A stretch of 64,000 nucleotides of DNA, from contig NZ_FXTE01000015.1 of the NCBI RefSeq assembly GCF_900182615.1, positions 24,541 to 88,540 of the forward strand. The letters are read 5' to 3'. This document shows, piece after piece, positions 8,213 through 17,174 of this stretch. A model generated the notes under the pieces. It searched no databases. It was not told the origin of the DNA and saw only the letters and a program-made list of their open reading frames with translations. The DNA comes from Ruegeria faecimaris. Lineage in GTDB: Bacteria; Pseudomonadota; Alphaproteobacteria; Rhodobacterales; Rhodobacteraceae. The translations under genes were made by a program, and so were the position numbers. Numbering within the stretch: position 1 is the first letter of the stretch; each line of letters starts with the position of its first letter.

Positions 8213-8962
8213 TCAATCTTTCCATAGCGGACGAAGCGTCACGTAGTAGTGGTACTCGATTTGCTTGAAGATCAGCCCGCCGCGCGCGGGCACGTTCTGC
8301 CGGAAAACAAAGGCCATCGCACAAACGAGGATGAGCGGGGCAAGTATTGCCACCAACGGAACGAACCGCAAAACGTGTTCGGAAACCGCCTTGCTCAACA
8401 CCAAAAGTGTAAGCGAGACCCATAGAGCCAGTGTAAACCAATCATCACTGAGTGCGTTCCAGTCCGCCTGCGCGGGGAAAACAGCAAACGCAAATAGCCC
8501 GGCAGAGACAACCGCGCTACAGGCCACCAAAGCACGCCGCGCATGACCCCCGTAGTAGCCGTAAGTCAAAGCTGTAATCAGCAACCCAGAACACAGAATG
8601 AAGTCCACTCTGGGAACCAGTCCGACGACATATGCAAGAAGGATCAGGCCTATTGTAGAAGCTCGATAGGCTTCCGACTTATCCCATCCGATGCCCAAAG
8701 CACTAAGCGCGTTTTGGGCACCACCTGAGCGGATTGAAATAGCAAGCAAAACGAAGGACAAGCCAAGCAATCCACCGAAGATGAACAGCGGTACAATTGC
8801 AGCCGAGTTGTACCAATCCGATCCACTTACACCTGCGCGGTTTTCGCCCCAAAGTGGAATGTCCGATGTCTTCCAAAGAAAAAAGACGGACACTGTTATA
8901 AGAACAATTGCTGCCCAAAAGTCGCGCGACCGCATGACCAGTGTTTCGTCAGGTTTGTCCAT
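8213..8962 (-). CDS. Tripartite tricarboxylate transporter small subunit, TctB family
   Basis: 249-residue inner-membrane protein, the small poorly conserved subunit of the TTT system. It has several predicted transmembrane helices, starting with FWAAIVLITVSVFFLWKTSDIPLWG near residue 14, where the family keeps an aromatic/acidic periplasmic loop after the first helix. It is longer than many TctB proteins (about 150-180) and has extra C-terminal helices. It sits between TctC (57 bp upstream) and TctA (4 bp downstream), the canonical C-B-A order. A GAGGCAGG ribosome site precedes the ATG at 8962. Confidence 0.85.
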   Translation of the reverse strand: MDKPDETLVMRSRDFWAAIVLITVSVFFLWKTSDIPLWGENRAGVSGSDWYNSAAIVPLFIFGGLLGLSFVLLAISIRSGGAQNALSALGIGWDKSEAYRASTIGLILLAYVVGLVPRVDFILCSGLLITALTYGYYGGHARRALVACSAVVSAGLFAFAVFPAQADWNALSDDWFTLALWVSLTLLVLSKAVSEHVLRFVPLVAILAPLILVCAMAFVFRQNVPARGGLIFKQIEYHYYVTLRPLWKD

Positions 8963-9019
8963 TGCCTGCCTCCTGAGGGAAAGGGCGCGATCAAGCGCGC
9001 CCCTTCAAAATTGATCGGA

Positions 9020-10027
9020 TTAGGGCTGCTCGATACCCAGCGAGGCCGGATCCACTGTGGCAGCGCCAAGGTCTTGCAAGGTATAGGCAAAAGTAGCCTC
9101 GAGGTTCGCAAACAGTTCTTGAGCTTCTTCACCGTGTTGACCACCGACATCATAATTGTTTGCAGAGGCCCATTCGGCGACGGTGTCGGAGGCAATAGCT
9201 TGCTCGAAGGCATCACCAAGCGCGGCCTTTACATCGTCCCCGGCTGAACTGTGAACTGCAAACCCGATGGCCTGTTTGAGCGGCAAATACTGATCAAGAC
9301 CGTCATAGATGCCAAAGGCAGAAGGCACTGTAGCCCCTGCAATCTGCGCATCTTCGGGCGTCAACATCGCGAGCGGTTTAAGTTGACCGCCTTCAATCAA
9401 TGGAGCCTGTTCAGCCAGTGACGTCACAACCAACGCGACTTCGCCCGCTATCGCAGCTTCCTGACCGGGCGCTGAGCCTTTGTATGGAACAAACTTGAAT
9501 TCTGCACCGGCCCCTTTTTCGATGGCCAGAAGATTCAAGTGGTGGATCGAACCCGCGCCGGAAGCCGCGGCTGGAATAGTGCCAGGAGCAGCTTTTGCAG
9601 CGTCAACCAATTCTTCCAGCGTATTGTAAGGGCTGTCCGCCGGGACCGAGATCAGATCAGGTGATCCACCAACAATGAACGGATACCAAAAATCAAATTT
9701 CTTATCCCAACCACCCTGCACAGCAGCGGTGACGTTCGACTCTGACAGACCAACCAATGTATAACCATCGTCTGGTTGGTTCATGACATAGACCATCCCG
9801 TTGGAGCCTGCGACACCACCTGTTTGATTGATCACATTGATCGAGACCGGAAGGTGTTTTTCCATCTCGGCCATGATCATTCGGTTGATCGTGTCCGTGC
9901 CGCCACCGGCCCCCCAGACCACAGCTGTAGTAATGTCACGATAGGGATAATCCTGCGCAATAGCTGCCCCTGTAATCCCGGTCGCCATCACGGCTGCGGC
10001 CGCCAACCGCCCTAGCTTTAGTTTCAT
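9020..10027 (-). CDS. Tripartite tricarboxylate transporter substrate-binding protein, TctC family
   Basis: Periplasmic solute-binding protein of the TTT system, 336 residues. The start is the ATG at 10027, seven bases after GGAGG; the longer frame upstream is not coding. It opens with a Sec signal peptide (MKLKLGRLAAAAVMATGITGAAIA, cleavage after residue 24) followed by QDYPYRDITTAVVWGAGGGTD, the typical first strand and ligand-loop region of TctC proteins. Later segments (GGVAGSNGMVYV, ASGAGSIHHLNLLAIEKGAG) match the family. It is the first gene of the minus-strand operon and is usually the most highly expressed subunit. Its ligand is probably a small hydroxy acid. Confidence 0.92.
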   Translation of the reverse strand: MKLKLGRLAAAAVMATGITGAAIAQDYPYRDITTAVVWGAGGGTDTINRMIMAEMEKHLPVSINVINQTGGVAGSNGMVYVMNQPDDGYTLVGLSESNVTAAVQGGWDKKFDFWYPFIVGGSPDLISVPADSPYNTLEELVDAAKAAPGTIPAAASGAGSIHHLNLLAIEKGAGAEFKFVPYKGSAPGQEAAIAGEVALVVTSLAEQAPLIEGGQLKPLAMLTPEDAQIAGATVPSAFGIYDGLDQYLPLKQAIGFAVHSSAGDDVKAALGDAFEQAIASDTVAEWASANNYDVGGQHGEEAQELFANLEATFAYTLQDLGAATVDPASLGIEQP

Positions 10028-10073
10028 TTCCAAGTCCTCCCAAACAACTTTGCGTTTATTATTGCATTTATTT

Positions 10074-10101
10074 GCGTATACATTAAAGAATGCGTTGTCA
10101 A
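10074..10101 (-). promoter_or_regulatory. Candidate promoter/operator of the TctC operon
   Basis: On the minus strand TTGACA (10101-10096) and TATACG (10080-10075) could be -35 and -10 boxes, though the 15-bp spacing is short. The -10 contains the palindrome GTATAC (10076-10081), resembling half of GntR/FCD operators. A GntR regulator is encoded at the end of the divergent operon. Weak evidence. Confidence 0.35.
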
Positions 10102-10162
10102 CGGACTGTAGTGAGAGCTGCAATCGCGCTATGAATGCGAAACGGGAAGGAAGCGGGCTAAG

Positions 10163-11251
10163 ATGAAGAAAAATTATGATGTGGCAGTGTTCCAAGGGGA
10201 CGGAATCGGCCCGGAAATCATGGCCCCTACGCTTGAAATTCTGCGCCAGCTTTCGCGCGGCAGTCCTTCCTACGAACTGGCGTTTACAGACGCACCAGCA
10301 GGCGCAGGCCACTACACCAAAACTGGAGAATCGTTTCCGGCTGGGTCACTCGAAACTGCACGCAACGCCGACGCGATTCTGCTGTCTGCAATGGGCTTGC
10401 CGGATGTTCGATACCCTGACGGAACCGAGATTTCACCGCAGATTGATTTGCGAAAGAAACTGGGACTTTTCGCTGGTGTGCGTCCTGTAAAAGTAAGCAG
10501 CGGACAAATTACCCCCTTGGCGCTGCCCCCCGGAAAAGAGATCGACTTTGTCTTGATACGCGAAAGCACAGAAGGACTGTTCTTCACCCAAGGCGCTGGC
10601 GAAGTTACGGAACACGAAGCACGTGAAACTCTGCTGATCACTCGTGAGGTGTCCGAAAAACTGTTCCGTTTCGCGTTTGAACTCGCCAAGAACCGCAAGG
10701 CATCCGGTCGCGGCCAAGGACGGGTTACATGTGTCGACAAAGCCAATGTTTTTAGGGCCTTTGCATTCTTCAGATCTATCTTTGACATGGAGGCCGCACG
10801 CCATCCCGATTTGAAAGCTGACCATGCCTATGTTGATGCCACCGCTCTATGGATGGTTCAAAAGCCTTGGGAATTTGACGTTTTGGTCACTGAGAACATG
10901 TTCGGAGACATCCTCTCAGACCTTGGTGCGGGTCTCATGGGTGGACTAGGACTGGCGCCATCAGCGGATATCGGGTTGAATCACGCTGTATTCCAACCCT
11001 GCCATGGTTCCGCCCCGGACATTGCGGGACAGGGTATTGCAAACCCTTTTGCGATGATCCTGTCCGCAGCAATGATGCTTGAATGGTTGGGGTTCACCCA
11101 TGATCATCCAGACCTGTCCAGCGACGGCGAACGATTGCGTGAAGCCGTGGAAAAGGTGACGGCGAACGGACAGAACCTGACCCGTGACCTAGGTGGAACG
11201 GCCGGAACGAAGGGTGCCGCCGCATCGGTATTGGAAGCAATGCGGGCATGA
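10163..11251 (+). CDS. Isocitrate/isopropylmalate dehydrogenase family oxidoreductase
   Basis: NAD(P)-dependent, metal-requiring 2-hydroxyacid dehydrogenase of 362 residues, of the family that oxidises (and often decarboxylates) isopropylmalate, tartrate or malate. Visible features: GDGIGPE (12-18), substrate arginines R97, R107 and R133 (LRKKLGLFAGVRP; LIRESTEG), catalytic K193 in DKANV, metal aspartates D225, D249, D253 (VDATA; GDILSDLGAG), and the adenosine-binding HGSAPDIAG (291-299). It replaces the hydroxyisobutyrate-dehydrogenase-type enzyme that usually makes 3-oxo-tetronate, so it may oxidise the sugar acid here (inference). It starts a plus-strand operon divergent from the transporter and overlaps the next gene by four bases. 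LeuB itself is unlikely because no leucine genes are nearby. Confidence 0.87.
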   Translation: MKKNYDVAVFQGDGIGPEIMAPTLEILRQLSRGSPSYELAFTDAPAGAGHYTKTGESFPAGSLETARNADAILLSAMGLPDVRYPDGTEISPQIDLRKKLGLFAGVRPVKVSSGQITPLALPPGKEIDFVLIRESTEGLFFTQGAGEVTEHEARETLLITREVSEKLFRFAFELAKNRKASGRGQGRVTCVDKANVFRAFAFFRSIFDMEAARHPDLKADHAYVDATALWMVQKPWEFDVLVTENMFGDILSDLGAGLMGGLGLAPSADIGLNHAVFQPCHGSAPDIAGQGIANPFAMILSAAMMLEWLGFTHDHPDLSSDGERLREAVEKVTANGQNLTRDLGGTAGTKGAAASVLEAMRA

Positions 11252-12279
11252 ATACTCAACAAGCCATCAGTGTCGCGTGTGTGGGTGCGGGGTATTTCAG
11301 CAGGTTCCACTACGAAAGCTGGTCCCGAATGCCCGGAGCGGTTCCGATTGCATCCTGCAACCGTGATATCAACAAGGCGAAAGAAACAGGACTGGCCGCT
11401 TACGATGATCTGTCAAGAATGTTGGAGGCGGAAAAACCAGATCTCGTGGACATCATCCTTCCACCTGTGGCGCAGGCCGAGGCAATCCGCTCGGCATTGC
11501 GGTTTGGTATCAAGTGGCTGATCTGCCAAAAGCCATTTTGCTTATCTCTGGATGAAGCTGAGAAGATTGTTTCAGAGGCTGAGGCGGTAGGTGCAACTAT
11601 TGTCGTGCATGAGAATTTTCGCTTTCAGCCCTGGTATCGTGCGATCAAGGTGGCGATGACCGAGGGTCGAATTGGTACACCTCTCCAAGCTACTTTCCGG
11701 CTTCGGCCCGGCGACGGACAGGGACCACGAGCCTACCTAGACCGGCAGCCGTACTTTCAGGAAATGCCGCGTTTCCTGGTTCATGAAACAGCGGTTCACT
11801 GGGTAGACACGTTCCGGTTTCTATTCGATGCGCCAAGCGCCGTTTATGCGGACTTGCGCCAAATTAACCCCGTTATCGCGGGCGAGGATGCAGGTTTCAT
11901 CCTGTTTGACCACCCAAACGGTTTGAATGCTCTGTTCGATGGCAACAGATGCCTTGACCACAGCGCCAAAAACCTGCGTCAGACCATGGGCGAAGCGCTC
12001 ATCGAAGGAACGGAAGGATCACTGGTTCTTAATGGCGATGGTTCAGTAGAACTCCGCGGTTTTGGAAAACAGGAGCGACAGCAGATTCTACCTCCAAGCG
12101 ATCATGATGGATTTGGAGGAGACTGCGTCCACGCCTTGCAAAGTCACGTCATTTCGGGCCTTCTACGGGGCACGCCGCTGGAAAACACGGCCCGAGAATA
12201 TTTGGATGTGATCCGCATTGAAGAGAATATCTATCTCTCAGCTGCGGAAGGACGAAAAATCAACCTGGAGACCCCGTGA
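11248..12279 (+). CDS. Gfo/Idh/MocA family NAD(P)-dependent oxidoreductase
   Basis: 343-residue sugar or sugar-acid dehydrogenase. The N-terminal Rossmann domain has VGAGYFS (12-18) and the family lysine in CQKPFC (K95, usually EKP). HENFRFQPWYRAIK (121-134) begins the C-terminal substrate domain, and FLVHETAVHWVDTFRF carries the catalytic histidine region. Overlap of four bases with the preceding dehydrogenase (ATGA) and with the following GntR gene (GTGA) indicates tight coupling. In this locus it could oxidise a precursor sugar or lactone before ring opening by the MBL hydrolase; substrate is not readable. Q replaces E in the EKP motif, a minor variation. Confidence 0.88.
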   Translation: MNTQQAISVACVGAGYFSRFHYESWSRMPGAVPIASCNRDINKAKETGLAAYDDLSRMLEAEKPDLVDIILPPVAQAEAIRSALRFGIKWLICQKPFCLSLDEAEKIVSEAEAVGATIVVHENFRFQPWYRAIKVAMTEGRIGTPLQATFRLRPGDGQGPRAYLDRQPYFQEMPRFLVHETAVHWVDTFRFLFDAPSAVYADLRQINPVIAGEDAGFILFDHPNGLNALFDGNRCLDHSAKNLRQTMGEALIEGTEGSLVLNGDGSVELRGFGKQERQQILPPSDHDGFGGDCVHALQSHVISGLLRGTPLENTAREYLDVIRIEENIYLSAAEGRKINLETP

Positions 12280-12953
12280 AGGATCAGGACGCAAAAACTC
12301 TTTCTAATACACAACGCGCTGTCAGGGATTTGCGACAGATGATCCTGTCCGGCGAACTTGCAGCCGGAACTGATCATCTGGAATCGGAACTCGCCGAAAC
12401 CCTTGGCATGTCCCGCACCCCGATACGGGAAGCTGCGCTGATGTTGGAAAGTAAAGGGTTGCTTGAAATGCGGCCCCGAAAGGGCGTTCGGATACTGCCT
12501 GTTTCATCAGATGATATGCGCGAAATCTACGACATCCTAACGGAACTCGAGAGTCTCGCAGCACAGCGCGCTGCCGAAGCGGGCTACTGCGAAGATGAAC
12601 TGGCGGTACTTGCCGGATCAATTGCAAAGATGGACCAAGCCATCGAAGCCGAAGACCTTGAAGCCTGGGCCGAGGCCGACGAGTTGTTTCACCAGGAGCT
12701 CGTTCGGTTAGGCGGCAACAAACGAGTCGAAGCGATTGTCGCCATGATGAGCGACCAGGTACGTCGCGCGCGCGCAACGACGTTGTTCATCAGGCCCCTG
12801 CCCGTTAAATCTAATGAAGATCACCGGGTTGTTTTTCAAGCGATCAGTGAAGGTCGTCCAGATGCCGCCCGTGAACGTCATCGAGAACACAGGCTGCAAG
12901 CACAGGCTATGCTTTGCGGGATACTCGAAAAGCATCGGCTCAATAGCCTCTGA
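12276..12953 (+). CDS. GntR family regulator, FadR/FCD subfamily
   Basis: 225-residue ligand-responsive transcription factor. Residues 10-75 form the winged helix (LESELAETLGMSRTPIREAAL is the HTH core); residues 85-215 form the all-helical FCD ligand domain with a plausible metal site of D135, H139, H183 and H205, which in this subfamily coordinates a carboxylate effector. The GTG start at 12276 overlaps the TGA of the Gfo/Idh gene. As the terminal gene of the divergent locus it most likely controls both the transporter operon and its own operon through sites in 10028-10162, with the sugar acid or an intermediate as effector. Confidence 0.9.
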   Translation: MKDQDAKTLSNTQRAVRDLRQMILSGELAAGTDHLESELAETLGMSRTPIREAALMLESKGLLEMRPRKGVRILPVSSDDMREIYDILTELESLAAQRAAEAGYCEDELAVLAGSIAKMDQAIEAEDLEAWAEADELFHQELVRLGGNKRVEAIVAMMSDQVRRARATTLFIRPLPVKSNEDHRVVFQAISEGRPDAARERHREHRLQAQAMLCGILEKHRLNSL

Positions 12954-13057
12954 TCTTCTCGTATCCGGTCGTTAATCACCTAAAATAACTGCCTATTTTC
13001 GGCATTAAAGGCGCTCCGAATACTTGTCTTCAACGGCAGTCCGCAGGTGCGTCCGGC

Positions 13058-13160
13058 TGCAGCCCTAAGGTATATGCTGATCTTGTGGCGTATTGCACGC
13101 GCGACACCTGGGCAATGGTCGCAATTCATCAGGAATTGCTGGCGATGTGAGCTGTGGCGC
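13058..13160. repeat. Near-identical direct repeat, copy 1
   Basis: Positions 13058-13160 match 33058-33160 in the same orientation with a single difference (ACCTG versus ACTTG). Similarity continues weakly for about 15 bases past 13160. No open frame of recognisable family covers it. Such near identity between distant intergenic sites points to recent duplication or a mobile-element remnant. The flanking stretch 12954-13057 holds nothing I recognise. Confidence 0.85.
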
Positions 13161-13194
13161 GTATCCGCAGGAATTTGAAGCCTAATTTATTTGA

Positions 13195-13389
13195 TCACGC
13201 GGGCTTTATCAGTGTTTCCAGATATTCTCGAGTATCGGCGTCCCACGAACTAGGATCTTCTCCATGGGCGACTACCGTGTGCAGTTCCATGAGTTTCCAT
13301 ACTTCGTCCTTAGTCGCTGCAACCACTTTGCCTGGGCAGGCCTCCATACCCTCGCAATCCTTGCAGGCATATGAGTATGCAGTGTTCAT
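13195..13389 (-). CDS. DUF1059 family small cysteine protein
   Basis: 64-residue cytoplasmic protein. The ATG at 13389 is chosen because GGAGGAGA lies six bases upstream; the longer frame adds residues unlike the family. The sequence YACKDCEGMEACPGKVVA with C9, C12 and C18 and the helix DEVWKLMELHTVVAHG match DUF1059 proteins, whose function is unknown and which probably bind a metal through the cysteines. It follows the GFA-type gene on the same strand by about 30 bp, so the two are likely cotranscribed. Confidence 0.8.
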   Translation of the reverse strand: MNTAYSYACKDCEGMEACPGKVVAATKDEVWKLMELHTVVAHGEDPSSWDADTREYLETLIKPA

Positions 13390-13420
13390 CGCTTTCTCCT
13401 CCGTGCGCTCGGAAAGTTGG

Positions 13421-13831
13421 TTAGAACTCAAGAAACGTCGGCAGACCGTCGTCGAGTTTTATCCATGGCTGCTGATGTGACACGAAGACGTGGGCCTTGG
13501 GTTTCGCAATCGATGGGTCGTCCAACGTTACAGCAGAAAACCAAGCGTCAGCGCTCCAGTCTTGGCCCTCAACTTCATTTAGGGCGGCATAGGTCAACGT
13601 CGTTCCACAGTCCCGACAAAACCCGCGACGAATACCCGGAGTTTTCTCCATGTGTTGGATTTCGCCTTTGATAACGGCGAAGTCTTCGGCGGCTACCTTA
13701 GCCCAAGTTGCAAAGGCGCCACCAAGGGCCATTTGGCATGAACGACAATGGCAATGTCCCGACCAGACAGGTGGTGTCGCGATCTGGTATCGAACAGCAC
13801 CACAGTAACATCCACCTTGAAGTTTTTCCAT
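13421..13831 (-). CDS. GFA (glutathione-dependent formaldehyde-activating-like) zinc protein
   Basis: 136-residue zinc-binding protein with the CENP-V/GFA fold. All structural cysteines are visible: C8 and C10 (GCYCGAVRY), C27, C29 and C32 (GHCHCRSCQ), C72 and C75 (FCRDCGTTL). Length and motif spacing are standard. The start at 13831 (MEKLQGG) has AGGAG 11 bases upstream; seven residues further upstream is an alternative. Most members have no proven formaldehyde activity, so the function stays open. It precedes the DUF1059 gene and is divergent from a LysR regulator starting at 13991, which could control it. Confidence 0.88.
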   Translation of the reverse strand: MEKLQGGCYCGAVRYQIATPPVWSGHCHCRSCQMALGGAFATWAKVAAEDFAVIKGEIQHMEKTPGIRRGFCRDCGTTLTYAALNEVEGQDWSADAWFSAVTLDDPSIAKPKAHVFVSHQQPWIKLDDGLPTFLEF

Positions 13832-13990
13832 CGTATCAAAATCTCCTGGCATGCGGCTAGGTTGACATGGGCACTAAAGTATCCGCTCCAATATTTTATA
13901 ATAGAAGCGCAGATTACACTGTGAATAATGTCAAGAATGCCGATATCATGCGACTCAAATAGTCTGACTAAACAATAGAAAATCTACAGT

Positions 13991-14887
13991 ATGGATTGGT
14001 TGCACCTTCCCCCGATGAACGCTTTGCGCGCTTTCTCAGCAGTTGCGGAAGCAGGGAGTTACACAGTGGCGGCTGAACGCTTGAACGTGACCCAAGCGGC
14101 TGTCAGCCAGCAGGTGAAATCGTTGGAAAGACATTTGGGTGTAGCTCTCGTTGCCAGACGTGGGCGCAGCATTGAATTGACAGAGCCAGGCATCATTCTT
14201 TCACGTGAACTGGGTATCGGCTTTGAAATTATCGGAAGGGGTGTCGAACGACTGGCGGAACATGCAGCACACCGTCCCGTTCAAGTGACCATGTCACCAG
14301 CATTCGCGGTGGAGTGGCTATTGCCGAGAATGGCAGAGTTTCAACAACAACATCCAGAGATCACTTTGATGCTGAACCCAACTTCTGAACTGGTTCAGAT
14401 TAAGCCAGGTGGTATCGATGTCGCCATTCGGTATCACGATAGACGCATGCCAAGAAAAGAAGAGGATACTGTCCTTGTATCCGACATGGTCGTGATCGGA
14501 GCACCTTCACTGGTGGAAGGCCAAGATCTGCGTGACCCGGCCTCATTAACGAAGCTGCCCTGGTTGCAGGAACTAGGCACCAACGAGGCGGCCGACTGGC
14601 TCACCTATCATGGGGTCGTACCTCCCGAGCCATTGACCATAAATCACATGCCTGGGAACCTGATCATGACTGCGGTTCGCCGGGGTGACGGTATCACGTA
14701 TTCTGCCCGAGCTTTTTTCGAGGACGATCTGTCATCTGGTCGGATGATTGAGTTGTTCTCTGAGCCACTCTTCGGCGTCTATTACATCCAGACTCAAGCA
14801 GAATTTCAGCGTCCCGAGGCTAAGGTGTTCGTCAACTGGCTTATATCTCAGTCGCAAGTCGTATCGAGACACAACTCTGGAAGCTGA
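13991..14887 (+). CDS. LysR family regulator, GcvA-like
   Basis: 298-residue transcription factor. Residues 8-67 are the LysR winged HTH, with the GcvA/AmpR-type opening LPPMNALRAFSAVAEAGSY and the recognition helix TQAAVSQQVKSLE. Residues 95-290 are the periplasmic-binding-like effector domain. The ATG is preceded by only a weak ribosome site. It is divergent from the GFA/DUF1059 pair (160 bp gap), the standard geometry for a LysR protein and its target, but the effector is unknown. Confidence 0.88.
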   Translation: MDWLHLPPMNALRAFSAVAEAGSYTVAAERLNVTQAAVSQQVKSLERHLGVALVARRGRSIELTEPGIILSRELGIGFEIIGRGVERLAEHAAHRPVQVTMSPAFAVEWLLPRMAEFQQQHPEITLMLNPTSELVQIKPGGIDVAIRYHDRRMPRKEEDTVLVSDMVVIGAPSLVEGQDLRDPASLTKLPWLQELGTNEAADWLTYHGVVPPEPLTINHMPGNLIMTAVRRGDGITYSARAFFEDDLSSGRMIELFSEPLFGVYYIQTQAEFQRPEAKVFVNWLISQSQVVSRHNSGS

Positions 14888-14945
14888 GACGTATCTAATT
14901 CCCCCCCCTGCTCTGTTTGCTCAAGACCGTTGGTTTCGCCGTTTC

Positions 14946-15341
14946 TTAAGGCTGCTCTGTGGAGGAGCCGGCAGCGATCAGAGCCGCCATCCCTCCATCG
15001 ATGAACTGCACGTTTTGAAAACCCATAGCAGCCAATACATTTGCCGCTGCCGCGCCTCGGTAGCTTGGAGTTCCGCCACAAGTGGTGAAAATTCGCCTTC
15101 CACGATCCTGTAACTCTTGAGATCTGTATTCACTTTCAAGGACTGCCATCCAAGCGACGGCTCGACCTGGAGCCGGAATGGCTCTGGGGCTGATACCTGT
15201 GGCCGCCGTTTCAGCGCTATCCCTCACGTCCACCACAAGTGCGTTGGGGTCTTCGATCAGTACTGCCAGCGCGTCAGTTGCTGAAATCGGATTTGCTTTG
15301 GATATTTCCTGAGCTTCCATTTGTGCGAGTGTTAAGACCAT
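14946..15341 (-). CDS. Single-domain rhodanese-like protein
   Basis: 131-residue rhodanese-fold protein. The strand ALVVDVRDSAE (34-44) and the candidate active-site cysteine C88 in TTCGGTPSYRG followed by AAANVLAAMGFQNV are typical. The loop from C88 to R95 is longer than the classical CxxxxR, so catalytic competence is uncertain. I chose the ATG at 15341 because GGGGGG lies seven bases upstream; an upstream ATG adds six residues. The gene is downstream of and in the same direction as the TPR protein (gap 186 bp) and may be cotranscribed. Role probably sulfane-sulfur transfer. Confidence 0.8.
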   Translation of the reverse strand: MVLTLAQMEAQEISKANPISATDALAVLIEDPNALVVDVRDSAETAATGISPRAIPAPGRAVAWMAVLESEYRSQELQDRGRRIFTTCGGTPSYRGAAAANVLAAMGFQNVQFIDGGMAALIAAGSSTEQP

Positions 15342-15527
15342 GTTGCCCCCCGACTGCAAATCTTACGCTATGCTACCATGCGGCTGATTTACCGCAAAAC
15401 GGCATCCAAGCGATGCTTGGCAGTCTTCTGGTCGCCCAGACGGTTGCCATCAACGAAGTTAAACAAGTCCCGATCAACGGCAGAAGCGGGCCTCGCAAAT
15501 GCCCCAGCCATTGCTGTTGATCCGAGA

Positions 15528-17174
15528 TTACTCGGCGGCCAAAGCCTTCTGCCTGCAATAACACGACGCCTTTATCGGCACCTCGGCGCGGGCAGCGGCC
15601 TTGTCCAGTTGTAGCTTAATATGGGCGGCTTCGACCGTTTCACCGCGCCGGGTGAGACATTCGTGCAAACCATGCAGGCTCCAGACGTTGCCCGGATGCT
15701 GACAGGCCCGGCTAAGCGTTGCATCCAGGCCAAGGTCTGCACGGTAAACAGATTCGGCTTCCTCCATCTGGCCTTGTTCAAGAAGAAGAGCACCCAGCGC
15801 ATGACGGGTGGGTTGCATCCAGCCCCAGGGCTCGTCGTATGGTAAGTTGTCGTCGATCTCGACTGACTTTCGCAGGTGGTCAAAGGCCGTTTCGTGCTCT
15901 CCTGTGTGATAGGCCAACTCACCCAGCATCATTTGCTCAGCGACCTTCAGAATGTCCCGGCATGTGTTGTTGAACAGCATTCGGGTCTCAGGAACTCTGG
16001 CCAGAGCATCATAGAACTTGGCTTTTTCACTCTCGGCTTCGGCGACCCTGTGTAGGTTGGCCAAGGCAACCGTCCTTGCATACCGCATCATGGCAATGGT
16101 CACGCTGTAAAGCTCTTCATCCTCTGGCAGATCCTGATTGAGAATATCCTGCCAGCGACCAAACCTGATCAGCACATGTTGCTTCATTGGAATGAAGCCT
16201 TCAAACCAGTCCGCCATCGGCTGAAGAGTGTCTGACGGCAAGGTGTCGATCAGCTCATCGGCAGCTTCGATTGCTGCCGATGGTTGCCCCAAGAACATCG
16301 CACCGTATATTTTAAAGTGATAGTTGTGGCACCGATAGACGGAATAGAAATTGTCAGGGCCTTCGCGCTTCAGATACTTGCGATCTGCCAATATGGCTTT
16401 GTGATTGCGCAGTACCACGTTCATATAGTCTCCGCACAACACGTCGATATGGGTCGGCATGTGCAACAAATGCCCGGCCTCGGGCACCAGCGTGCTGAGC
16501 ACATCGCCCTGACGCAGTGCCCGTTCGGGGTGGGGCGACATTTCCATAAGGTGAATGTACATGTGCAATAGTCCTGCGTGCTCCCATGCTCCGGAAAGTG
16601 TATCGAACGCATTTTCGAGCACGGATATTGCCTCGAGCGTATCGGCCCCTTCGGCGGGCTTTCCGGTCGGCAAATCCCAAAGTTGCCAGGGTGTCCGGTT
16701 CATGAGCGACTCGGCCAGAATCGCAGACACGTCCAGGTCCTGATCGAATTCGGTGTGAACCTTTCGCATCGCATCAGCGAAGGCGTAATTCCACGGGCTG
16801 AAATCCTCAATATCCGACGAGGATGGATAACGCGCTGGAATGGCATCGATTAGCGCGCGTTCAACAGGCGTCAGCCGGTCCTTTAACGAGGCAGCAGCCT
16901 CGATTGACGCTTTCGCCAAGGCGATACAGTCAGGCTTCTCGTCTTCTTCGAATGTTTCCCAGGGCTTGTTGTAGTTCGGCCCAATACAATACGCGATGCC
17001 CCAGTGCGCCATTGCGCAATTTGGATCCGCAGCCACGGCATTCTGAAAGCATACAATCGCTTCTTCGTGGTTGTACGCGTAAGTCCAAGCCAAACCACGA
17101 TCAAACCAAAGCTGGGCTTCGTCCGACGAGGTTGTGATCTTTCGGCTGTAGCGACCGAGATCATAGTATTCCAT
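15528..17174 (-). CDS. Large TPR-repeat protein with conserved histidine motifs
   Basis: 548-residue soluble protein. It begins with a TPR-like unit AQLWFDRGLAWTYAYNHEEA (22-41), then ACNHEEA-type helices and further TPR-like pairs in the C-terminal third (LGALLLEQGQMEEAESVYRADL). The middle has unusual histidine-rich segments, LLHMYIHLMEMSPHPERAL and GHLLHMPTHIDVLCGDY, conserved-looking and suggestive of a metal or haem site rather than simple repeats. No signal peptide. The ATG at 17174 follows AGGGGG by nine bases. Belongs to a widespread but uncharacterised TPR family; a rhodanese gene follows and a second TPR gene lies upstream on the same strand. Confidence 0.75.
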   Translation of the reverse strand: MEYYDLGRYSRKITTSSDEAQLWFDRGLAWTYAYNHEEAIVCFQNAVAADPNCAMAHWGIAYCIGPNYNKPWETFEEDEKPDCIALAKASIEAAASLKDRLTPVERALIDAIPARYPSSSDIEDFSPWNYAFADAMRKVHTEFDQDLDVSAILAESLMNRTPWQLWDLPTGKPAEGADTLEAISVLENAFDTLSGAWEHAGLLHMYIHLMEMSPHPERALRQGDVLSTLVPEAGHLLHMPTHIDVLCGDYMNVVLRNHKAILADRKYLKREGPDNFYSVYRCHNYHFKIYGAMFLGQPSAAIEAADELIDTLPSDTLQPMADWFEGFIPMKQHVLIRFGRWQDILNQDLPEDEELYSVTIAMMRYARTVALANLHRVAEAESEKAKFYDALARVPETRMLFNNTCRDILKVAEQMMLGELAYHTGEHETAFDHLRKSVEIDDNLPYDEPWGWMQPTRHALGALLLEQGQMEEAESVYRADLGLDATLSRACQHPGNVWSLHGLHECLTRRGETVEAAHIKLQLDKAAARAEVPIKASCYCRQKALAAE

